From Muricea muricata (Eukaryota > Cnidaria > Anthozoa > Malacalcyonacea > Plexauridae), in the NCBI GenBank assembly GCA_963855995.1, contig OY979719.1:4030001-4094000 (forward strand): a DNA stretch of 64,000 nucleotides, in the 5' to 3' direction. Below the pieces are notes generated by a model. The model saw only the letters and a program-made list of their open reading frames with translations, searched no databases and was not told the DNA's origin. This document shows, one piece after another, positions 45,911 to 55,984 of the stretch (positions are counted from its first letter, which is position 1; each line of letters starts with the position of its first letter). Position numbers and translations under genes: made by a program.

Positions 45911-46740
45911 CGCATTTGGCTAGTATGTAAATCAATGTTAAGGTATTTCATCACTGTGTTAAACTTTGCATCATCTTTAGTGTTACTATGACTTGCACAT
46001 TGCTGCCTTGCTGGTGATATCTTCTGATTCCCGTGCGATGGTGGTTGGGGATGGGTGATCAGTGACGGTGAAGCAATATCTATCACCCAACCCCAGCCAC
46101 CATCGCACGGGAATCAGAAGATATCACCAGCAAGGCAGCATGTGCAAGTCGTGGTAACAGTAAGGATGATGCATAGTTTAACACAGTGATGAAATACCTT
46201 AACATTGATTTACATACTAGCCAAATGCATATACATATCTATATGGAAAGCCATCGAGTATCTTCTGATTCCCGTGCGATGGTGGTTGGGGTTGGGTGAT
46301 CAGTGACAATGAAGCAATATCTATCACCCAACCCCAGCCACCATCGCATGGGAATCAGAAGATATCAACAGCAAGGCAGCAATGTGCAAGTCATAGTAAT
46401 ACTAAGGATGATGCAAAGTTTAACACAGTGATGAAATACCTTAACATTGATTTACATACTAGCCAAATGCATATACATATCTATATGGAAAGCCATCGAG
46501 TATCTTCTGATTCCCGCGCGATGGTGGTTGGGGTTGAGTGATCAGTGACAATGAAGCAATATCTATCACCCAACCCCAGCCACCATCGCATGGGAATCAG
46601 AAGATATCAACAGCAAGGCAGCAATGTGCAAGTCATAGTAACACTAAGGATGATGCAAAGTTTAACACAGTGATGAAATACCTTAACATTGATTTACATA
46701 CTAGCCAAATGCATGTACATATCTATATGGAAAGCCATCA
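45911..46740. repeat. Large palindrome followed by 242-bp tandem units with hairpin heads
   Basis: Each unit has a palindromic head (ATCTTCTGATTCCCGTGCGA ... inverse ... GGGAATCAGAAGATATC, about 105 bp) and a tail of about 135 bp ending CTAGCCAAATGCATATACAT. Heads start near 46018, 46259 and 46501. The tail of the first unit also occurs inverted at 45911-46015, making a 320-bp palindrome centred near 46067. Units are about 95% identical. The repeated open frames (QPQPPSHGNQKIS...) translate this array and are not taken as genes. It may be a satellite seed or a fold-back element. Confidence 0.85.
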
Positions 46741-48137
46741 AGGTTTCGAGCGAACGTTCTTCGTGAGGAAATTACGTAGTGGGAAAACCTGTATCTTTCC
46801 GCACTGTCTGCACTACGTACATTGGCAACTTAAGTTCGAGATGTTAAGTCATTGCTGTTTTAATATCTTGCGATTCACATGTGATGTAGATGGGTGAAAT
46901 AGTGTTAGGGTTAGGGTTTTCATTTGTCGTTGAGCTGATGTGTTGTTTGTAGGGGTGATTTAATATGGGTATGGCTTACATATCCATGCATTTTGGGTGT
47001 TCGTATATTGATTGTAATGTAGACTTAAGCATAATAGGTCAGCCATAGGCCTTTTCTAAAATAAGAGAACAAGATGCATGCTGGTATAGCTTCAGTACAA
47101 GCAATTCCATATAAGGTATGATAAATTCATTATTTTGTACTGAAGCTAAACCACAATGCACCATGCTTTGTAGTTCAGAAAAGGTCTTTTTCGTCTACTT
47201 CTGTTTATAGCTTTTTTACGGCTTTTAAAATGCGTTTGATGAGAGTAGACTTGGATCATGACTTCATTGACTTGGACAAAGTCCGTATCTCCATATGGTC
47301 CGAGGAATCCCACTCGGACCTTACTCGGACCGTACAGAGACGGACGTGATCCAAGTTTCGGCGAGAGCTGCAGCATACTAAATTAGGCCGTCACTTTTTT
47401 CAATGAAATCAATTATTTATCGTTTGTGCTCATTTACATTTTTTACTACAAACTTGAGAAGCGCTGAGTCATGGTGCAATCTATGCATGCTTAATTTCAT
47501 CAGTTTTTGACATGCTTCCATAATTTACGCCATTTCATGGTGAATTTCTTCAAATTCCTTACGTTTGTCAATGTCCCGTGATGGTCTGTTGATAGAATGA
47601 GTATCGCGCCGTGTGTTTCCAAGCCAACGGAAGTCTTAAAGTCCAGTCACGAGTGCTTGAATATTTAACGTATGTGTTTGTGTTATTTACATGTGGCAAC
47701 TACGTGTGCGACATGTATCCCCATTTCTGTCACGAAAATCTATTCCCCTAAACTATTTCCATTGAACTGTAAAACACGAGAAGAGCACGGCTTGTTTCTA
47801 CAAAACGATCAGCTTACATTTCGGTTTCATTTTCGAGCGGAAAAATCATTTCCGTTCCATTGTAAGTGATGAATTAATTCATTGGCACACAGCGTGAACG
47901 GCTCGCGAGTCATGTGAGGCATTTGTAGGGCAGGTTGTAAACAATCCAAGCCGGTTCTACTAATACACGTAGGCATCTGTGTGGCACTCAGTTAGCCTTT
48001 GTACACAAAGCCGTGAGGAGCTTCGTAAAGTCACACAAGCACTTTGATATTAGTAAGCGAGAAACGCTTGAAAGCAGCCAACGAAAGAAAGATCGAAGAT
48101 ATTCACATATAATTCAAGTTCTGAAAGAGGAAAAATC
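46741..48137. other. Intergenic
   Basis: No exon is recognised. A short inverted repeat (TAGCTTCAGTACAA / TTGTACTGAAGCTA) lies at 47085-47148, and ACTCGGACC repeats at 47290-47330. Confidence 0.4.
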
Positions 48138-48497
48138 ATGGTAAACGGCGCCTTCAAAGTTCCCTCGTTCTTGAAGCGAAAGCAAAACCCGAGCCAAAGA
48201 CTTGACAACGTTGAGTCTACAGAGTCTCTGCAACCCCAGAAGAATCCCGAATCAAGCTCAAAGTCAGGGGAAGTGTCGGCCAACATCGACATCCCAAAGA
48301 AAAGTGGACGACGAGAACGGACGGTTTCTGGTTGTAGTGCTCATTCAACCCCTTCTGAATCGACCCCGCGCTCAAGAAGGTTTCCGAACTTATCAGCTGG
48401 CTCAAACTTCTCTGGCGATTCCATCATGCATCATCTTGATAAACTCAGCGAGCGAGACCAGGTTTGGTTCCAAGCGTACAGATTTGGCGGGCGATGA
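48138..48497 (+). CDS. Orphan Ser-rich ORF, 119 aa
   Basis: The ATG at 48138 follows AAAATC. The product is basic and Ser/Pro-rich (MVNGAFKVPSFLKRKQNPSQ; GCSAHSTPSESTPRSRRFPN) and ends LDKLSERDQVWFQAYRFGGR. Composition is unlike random translation of the AT-rich flanks, and local GC is higher. This suggests a real exon or small intronless gene with a long 3' UTR (an AATAAA lies near 50093). There is no signal peptide, TM segment or known domain. It may be the first coding exon of a larger gene whose later exons I did not find. Confidence 0.45.
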   Translation: MVNGAFKVPSFLKRKQNPSQRLDNVESTESLQPQKNPESSSKSGEVSANIDIPKKSGRRERTVSGCSAHSTPSESTPRSRRFPNLSAGSNFSGDSIMHHLDKLSERDQVWFQAYRFGGR

Positions 48498-51400
48498 GAA
48501 GCGATGAGTCGCTGTAATAATTTTGAACACCAAATTTCGTTAGCAAACTTTGACCCCGGAACAGGGAGTTCCCAATTCAATTGAAGGAACGGAGTGTTAG
48601 ACTAAACTTAATCGAATGGACGTATTGGTAAACTATAACTTCGTATAAAAATAATTTGTATATAGCAAGTTCGTGTTTGCTTGAGTAATTCTGCGAAATC
48701 CTTCAGGGGAACATATGTTTCCCGCCAACGTTGCCTTTGGCTAAAGTTTCGCTGCAGACTTGAAGTGAGTTTTGAAACGAGAGTTATATTTTGGGCAGAA
48801 TTTCACTTTCGGGTGCGGTTTCCATAGCATTTTAAAACGAAATTCACTGTTAAAAACGGGGATTTTTTAGTTCGAAGGCGTTGCTATTGCGTAAGCCAAA
48901 TACAATTTTGCGAGAATGTTCGTTTCAAAATAAGTCTGCGGATAAAAAGAGCTTGTTTTTGGTTTTGAGTGAGTTTGTTCTGTGTTTTGCGGGATAAACT
49001 TCATTTCCTAGTCGATATTTAAGTATCAAAGGGAAATACGAAAGTTTTAACAGGGAATCCGCGAGTCGTAGTTACTCAATGTAAACATTACTCATTGTTT
49101 TGATATTTGCGGTTTATTCTAGTATGCTAATTTCCGCGTGTTCGTTTACGATAGGAAATTGCACGCACAATCTGTAACAAAATATGCATAAATTCCGTCG
49201 GGGCATGCTCAAAGCGTAAGAACATGTAATTTTTTGAATGACCATGTTATGTAATAACATGGCAAAGATTATATGTTTTGTACGACTTCCATTGTCCTGA
49301 ATGTATATATGTACATATAGAATGGTAAGAGTGTCATGTTTTAGTCGCCCGAAGGTATTTGGAATATATTAATATAAGTACTTGACACATGTTAATTGAC
49401 AGTATTAGCGCGTACCATCGCAAGAAAGATAAGTATTTTTAACTGAAGTAATTTAATTAAAGTACAGAGAGTATTCAAGGGCTGTGTTGTAATCTTTGCG
49501 CGTTTTTTATGAAAGGACATGTTCTTTGCGCTCGAATGCTGCATGTGCTGAACAAACACATCTAAATTCGTTGTTGCAACTCTCGTTGTCTTGCTAAACC
49601 GGGTAGGTTTAACTGTGGTTAAACAAACATGATTTATTATCGGTACTAGAGTTGTTAATCAATAAAGATTGATCGATCGACTACCTACATCAGCGCTGCC
49701 ATGGACAATATTTTAGCGCTCTTATACATTTATTTTGATCTAATGTTCAGCTTTGAAAGATGATTTTTCCTTGACACACTTAAAAGCTGCTAATTTTGCT
49801 AACGTTAGCATGGAATGCCCCATTGCACTATAAATTTCCACAATCATTAAACACATATGGTCATATATGAGATATACGTAATTCCAACGAACCAGAATAG
49901 TTCCAAAATATCATGACTAGTCTGCGTTCCATTCTTATCTGTTCAACGGAATAGGATTAAGTTGAGGTTCGTCCAAAAACCACGGCCTGGCTTTTCAGAC
50001 TCTTGCTCTGTTTTAGCAGTGTTTTCGCTCTCTTGCTCTGTATATATGCTGTATTTAAAGTGTTATAATTCATTCTGTCTGACGATGACTTTGAAATAAA
50101 GTCGAAAATTCATGAATTGCAAGATGACTTTATTTTTTGGAATTTGTTTCTTTTTATATTTTCTTAAAAGAGGTTTTTGCTCCATTCTACGGGTGTTGCG
50201 GCCATAAATTGTTAAACAAATATAAACTCGGGAATCATCTTGGCTTGAGAGCAATAGACTTTGGAACAATATGACCGATACTTATGAGTTGTTGCCCATT
50301 CTGGTGTTGAAAGATCTGTGCGGTTCCTATTTTCACAGCACTGCTCTAAGTGGAGACGTATCTGTTTGAGAGGGGAGATCTGGAGGGGGGGGGGGGAGGG
50401 TGATGTACCAACAATATCAATTCTGTTGATAAATTGGTTAACGTTTTGCAGTCGATATACCGACAACTCTTGTTTCTCTCAACATAAGCTCAAGAGAGAG
50501 GGTTGTTACAGGGAGAACGCTCAGCCTCCATACGCTTGGTAGACATTCAGCTGAAAAAGGTGTAGTTAGTCCAGAATTTCTATGATACCTTGAGTGTTTC
50601 TGTATGATTTATTTTGACCAGTCTTTGTTTTATTTTCCATCAGGCTGTTTTTCCAGGAGTTTACTTCTCCGTGGTCGTGTCAACGGTCACTGAGATGCAC
50701 ACTGACAACTTATTCAGGTTTTATGATTGTTTATTAAGAATAAAAAACTAGTTGCCTTGCAGTTCCAGTTTTACTCTTGCATAACATCAGACAAACCAAG
50801 GATCTGTCGAATTCCATCACCCAAAATATATTCCATTGGTTTCATTTGAACATATGTGTCAGTTCCATGTATTATTTGTCCCTAGTGACTTTTATAGATG
50901 TAGTAGATGCAGCCAGCAATCAGATTTGCGTATACCGGGATGAATCTCATTAGAATACATTGAAGAGAGGGGGAGTTGGTGGCATTGACTACAAATCTGT
51001 TTTAACAGTTCATATATTTACAAGTACAAATATTGAGTGCAAATTTCAAAGATGTTTTATAGCCCGTCATTGTGTTCAAAATGTTATCACTGACCAAATT
51101 ATCAGGAATAATTTTATTGCCTGCCATTTTCCCCTTCGGCCCACTACCCCGTGTGGAATTTATGCCAGTTCCTTGGCATATTACTATGCAAAGGTATGGT
51201 GGCAACGTTAACAAATAATTGTCAAAATCTGGAGTGAAGGATTTTCCCTTCTGTTGATATGTCATTGTTGTTTTCTAGACGAACAATTGTTGCGAAATAT
51301 TTTCAACTATTCTAACTGGAAAAGGTAAGTTAGTCAAGAATTTTAGAGAGTCGCATGATAACTTAAGTTGTGTGCGTGTCATTTGATTCAGGGTTTGTTT

Positions 51401-51520
51401 CGTTTTCGATCAGTGTTTGTATTGTCGCTTTAAATATTTGTTGAGAATTTTTTTCACTGCTCCTTACTAGCGGCGATTAACCTTTTGCCTAGCTTTTGGG
51501 CAAGCCTTAAACAGGGTGGA
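48498..51520. other. Intergenic or 3' UTR
   Basis: AT-rich, with no open frame of note. AATAAA at about 50093 could end a transcript from the orphan ORF. A poly-G tract lies near 50385. Confidence 0.4.
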
Positions 51521-51525
51521 TTAAG

Positions 51526-51812
51526 TAATACGCGGCCACAGTAATTCGCATGTGTATGCTGTTCCGTTGACCCTGCTCGAAATAAAAATACTGCAAAATG
51601 TGAAGGGCTGGCTTCATCCAGGTGTTCCTCAACATTGCCCGTCTCTATATTATCCATCTTCACAATGTCCATCTGTACATTGTGTCTTTCTCTTGTACAT
51701 TGTGTCTCTCTCTGTCCTGCTCTTCCTCATCTTAATACGCGGCCACAGTAATTCGCACGTGTATGCTATTGCGTTGACCCTGCTCTACATAAGAATACTG
51801 AAAAAGTGAAGT
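51526..51812 (-). pseudogene. Duplicated fragment of the SIDT repeat region between 80-bp direct repeats
   Basis: Bases 51607-51732 match 54173-54332 of the SIDT gene in the same orientation. On the minus strand they read like its VEMDNV...NVEEHLDEASP segment. The fragment is flanked by two direct copies (51526-51606 and 51733-51812) starting TAATACGCGGCCACAGTAAT, so the units are about 207 bp apart. It lies 3' of SIDT and is not spliced to it by any visible signal. It is probably a relic of a local partial duplication. Confidence 0.7.
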
Positions 51813-52802
51813 TTTTGAAAAAAATTTGAATATTAGCATGCTGACACTTAAGCACGGGTGTTTCAGTTGTGTTCGAACTATGGTTCGAATCAGGCTTTGT
51901 TTTAATTAGTCATGATATAGGAATGCTCATAAAATATCTAGTACGATCTAATGTAATCTGACATGATCGGACACGCAGCCAGCACTCTTACAACACAATT
52001 GTAGAAGTTAAAAGAAAGTCATGTGTATAAACACAGTGAAAGAGACGTCTTAAACATATAAATCAATGCGTTGTCAAAAGGTCAAAACCTTCATTTGTAG
52101 TATTACCAATTAAACGTCTTGCCAATTTGTAATATGAGAACGTGTCAACTGATATTTTCATTACTTTCGTGTAGAATATTTTGTTGGCAATGAATTCAAT
52201 GGAGAGCATTGTGCGAAATTCTACATTTTGAGCGAGGCCCTGGCTTAACATTCAATAAAATTGTCGACTTGCACCATCCCACCACAGGATAGTAAATCCA
52301 CGCTGTGTGGCAGATCCTATACCAGAGACCTCAGACCACTAATACTGACTTGCATGAAATGACATTTTATGTTGTTTCCAGGAGATTAGCTAGCAGTAAA
52401 ATAAAACTTAGTCATCGCAATTATTGTCCCAATCCACATTGAGCCTGGTTTTCATTTGGCCGTAAACATATCAAGGTACCAGATGTAACAAGGTATCAAC
52501 ACAGATCTGCGCTCAGTAATGACTGATTTGAATACAGAACAGAAAAGATAGGTCTTGCCTAAATCCCATCGTCGACGATGACTTTGCAGCGAGAATTACG
52601 ACCAAATGAAAGACAGGTCCAATCGGGGAAGAATACAGACATAAATCATACACTATACAGTCGCGTATATTAACTCTTCAGCAGACAAGAATCCATAATT
52701 TAGAAATGCTAAGCAAGAACCAGATTGATCAACACGCAGTAATCCATGTTATAACCAGGTATGAATTGGGCAGAAATCTGAGCGATGAAGAACAAAATGC
52801 AG

Positions 52803-55494
52803 TTAACCAATGCACCATATAATTACATACGCTGTCGACAGAAGAGCAAACGAGGACAGGATATGCCACAGGTCATGGTCGTCAAAAAACTCCCATAGAG
52901 AACACTCTGCGTTGAATTCACGCGACTTGCTCGCCACGTTAACTTTGTCCGTAACCGGCCTGTTCAGAAAGAAATGAAGTGCGATCAACCAACAAATAAC
53001 TGTACCAACAGCATACAGAATGACGTGCAAATTCACGATCGGCCATTGCAGGTACATCTTCCATATGAGTTCTCTCCTTTCATGTGCTGTCACGCCTTGT
53101 ATCCGTGTCACGTGTACGTATACACGCTGTGAGCATACTATTACACCATAGCCAACCACAGTACACATGACTGCCGCTAAGCACGTGAATAAGAAGAATG
53201 TAGACCAATCTTCCTGAAGGCTTACTGTGTACAACCCGATGAAAAGCATGACGACTGGAAACAACGCACATAGCCATCCGAACTTGCACCAGAATGCTGG
53301 CTCAGGGCGTGGCTTCCATGGCATCATGAGGCGACGGAATACCCAGGAAAACATGCACGTTATCCAAAAAATACTCGAAAAGTAAAATAATGCATCGGGA
53401 AGCAACAGGAATCCGTCTGTATCTCGAATTGAACCCATATAATTTAGCAGCAATAAAGGTATCACCACGAACAAGAATAACTTGACATCGTAAACTTGTT
53501 TCTTCCGTGAGCCTTCTTCCGTGCCCTGTTGACGCCTTGACTTGTCCACGTGGGCATTATAAGCAGCAACGAGAACGAGGGCACAAATAACGAACATGAA
53601 GGCTGAATCAAACTGGAACGTCATGCGGCTAGGGCAAACGTGATAAAATGAGGAGAAGATACCTTGGACCACCACGGACCATGCGAACGCGTACATAATT
53701 GAAAACGATTCTTTGCGCACGGCCACGTTTGAGCTACGCTCGTTCGCGCGACACGTGGCCTCTCTCAGCGAGATCGATAGCGCGAGAATGAGACCGTGTA
53801 TTATGTAGGTTAGGTTACTGGTGATCAGATTGAAGGGAATATCCATGCCAGGTGTTGTTCTGTAACATCCCTCGTTATAGTAGCATATGTCACGATTCCC
53901 ACTATCGATCATGTCCCGCCAGTTGGAAACTATAAACTGAATGGCGCCAGTAAGCAGGCTGAATGCAACAATGGCGGTAGTGTATGCATAGGATCGTTCA
54001 TCGCCGTGAAACCAATCAATCATTACACGTCCCCAATTTTTAAATCCTGGCCAATATTTTGGTATCCTAAGATTGGCAACGTCGTCATCGTAAGGTACTC
54101 CTGAATCTTGATCATGATGTAAACAGATACTACCGGTCGGTACTCTGTTTGGACCATTACTCGAAGACCTAGGACTGGCTTCATCCAGGTCTTCTTCTAC
54201 ATTGCCCATGTCTACATTGTCTATCTGAACATTGTCCATCTCCACTTTGTCTCTCTCCACATTGTCCATCTCCACTTTGTCTCTCTCTACATTGCCCATC
54301 TCTACATTGTCTGTCCTGCCCTTGCTTATCTTAAATTCACGCGAATGCACATACTTTCGTAGGTTGTGGATAAATTGGTGTTCGAATTCAGGATTGAGGA
54401 AGAAATCGGCAAACACAGCGATCACAACACCGCCTAAAACCGAAACTAGTATAAGAAGCGCCACTGGTGTAGCGAAATCACCTCTATTTATTACACCAGC
54501 GAAACCAACCGACACTTGGACAGTTTTTGTTACACTTTTTAAATCCTTGCTTTGATCTTCCTTTAAGAATACACCGATATACCAACGTCCCGTCGAGAGT
54601 TGTGGTTTAGATGCGCGGGTTAAGGTGATTCGTCCAAATGTAGTGAAGGTGAGATGAAGCGCGCTTCCAGCCGATTTCCTGACGTTCACAGCCCGAGGAT
54701 CCATGTTAACAACACTACTACAGTCATTTGAAACGTACAGTAAACACTCCTGGGTATCGTCATCAGAACGGACAGTCACTTGGAAATGGTCAAACTTTCC
54801 TTGTATCGTCGATACATCAAAGACAAGCAACCGTGAAGTGACCTTGTGTCCAAACTCCAGCGTTTTGATTTCGCTTTCACTCAGAATGGACTCGTCCACT
54901 TGGACTATGAGATTGATAGCTAGAAATCAAGAGAACAAGACGGATCAATAAGACAAGTCATCACTGCACTTATGATTCAATATAAATCACATATGAAACT
55001 ACAACCGTAACAAGACGAGATACTAGTCATATCGATTTACTACTACTAATTCTACCTGTAAGAGATGGGGCGGACAGAAATAAGGAATATTTGGAATAAT
55101 TTCGGCCGGTTGGCTCATCCAGAGATGGACAGATGTGGAATGGATATGTTACTTGCGGCTCCGCCTCCGTCACGTAACCCGATAACATTAAAACCCCATA
55201 TTCATTCATAACGATGATAATCAGCGATGATTTTGTTCGGTTGCTGGTTTGCTGTAACCCTAATCGAAGTATGCCTCTAAAGGAGTTGTACCATACATTG
55301 CAGTTTGTGTTGTTCAGCAGGGTGGGATTGGGACTCTTCGGGATCAAAATAGAGGCTCTCATCTCATTCCGTTGCGGAAAGGTGGGTTTAGCAAAGTTAC
55401 AAGTACCGTGGACTGAGACCTCCTGCATATCCGATGTCTGGGAAGCGGAAAGCCGACAAAGCACGAGGACAATGCAAACGACAGATACCTGCAT
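52803..55494 (-). CDS. SID-1 / SIDT family transmembrane protein
   Basis: SID-1 family proteins are multi-pass membrane proteins of the CREST superfamily linked to dsRNA and nucleic-acid or lipid transport. Two exons, 55494-55056 and 54919-52803, join in phase (ACA G|CT) to 851 aa. MQVSVVCIVLVLCRLSASQ is a signal peptide. A glycosylatable beta-rich ectodomain follows, ending at the first TM segment (TPVALLILVSVLGGVVIAVFA). A long cytosolic loop carries degenerate 10-residue repeats (VEMDNVERDK). Then come about ten TM helices. The CREST metal-site motifs are present: FYHVCPSRMTFQFDSAF, and near the end DDHDLWHILSSFALL. The protein ends soon after the last helix (YVIIWCIG), about 10-15 residues shorter than vertebrate SIDT, which could reflect an unseen last exon. 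SIDT1 versus SIDT2 is undetermined. Confidence 0.94.
54200..54325 (-). repeat. In-frame 30-bp coding minisatellite in SIDT
   Basis: The cytosolic loop repeats a 10-codon unit of the type DKVEMDNVER about four to five times. The DNA unit contains CCATCTCCACTTTGTCTCTC. The period is a multiple of three, so copy-number change would alter loop length without frameshift. A shorter array of the same unit occurs in the relic at 51607-51732. Confidence 0.85.
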
Positions 55495-55598
55495 CGCGAT
55501 CCAGCCCGATCTAGAAGATAAACAACAGTTATTGTTTAGCGATCGTTGATACTTGTTGGTATTACGTTGGTACAAGTCAAACAGCTCTTTTCTAAAGT

Positions 55599-55773
55599 CT
55601 AGTTACCATTTGGTCGTACTGTTGTAGCAAAGGCATTCTCGACGATGTGATACAGTGTAGATTTACCTTTTCTGCTGTGAGCTGTATTCAAATTAATCAA
55701 ATTAAGTGTAGATCGGCGTACACACTCTATCACATCGGTCACTTTGATATACTCACGACTAAATGGAAACTAG
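55599..55773. mobile_element. 175-bp MITE, copy 2, upstream of SIDT
   Basis: The left end CTAGTTACCATTTGGTCGT and right end ACGACTAAATGGAAACTAG are imperfect inverted repeats. A TA at each end could be a Tc1/mariner-type target duplication. It is homologous along its length to 27988-28167. It lies about 105 bp upstream of the SIDT start codon and could contribute to its promoter. Confidence 0.75.
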
Positions 55774-55909
55774 GCTAAAATTCTCTTTTGTGAAATTTCT
55801 TCCCGCTAAAAATTACCTTGGGCCAGCTTGACCACGTGGCTATTTGTTTACGCAGTTTTTGGAAAGTAGTTTTGGAAGTAACAGCGCAGAGAGTTAAAGA
55901 CGAAAAGGT

Positions 55910-55975
55910 CATCCTCGTTCCGAGGTTTTTCCTCTATGCGAGGATGCAGAGGAAAGATAACTGGGAACGAGGTTG
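55910..55975. mobile_element. 66-bp mini-MITE, third copy
   Basis: The ends CATCCTCGTTCCGAGG and CTGGGAACGAGGTTG are diverged versions of the CAACCTCGTACCCAG termini. The flanking 9-mers CGAAAAGGT (55901-55909) and CGATAAGGT (55976-55984) differ at one base. It is an older copy of the family at 16505 and 36514. Confidence 0.75.
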
Positions 55976-55984
55976 CGATAAGGT

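Noticed and set aside
46296-46897. Repeated ORFs reading QPQPPSHGNQKIS
   Set aside because: They repeat with the 242-bp palindromic units and also occur inverted; no family similarity. Listed as a repeat instead.
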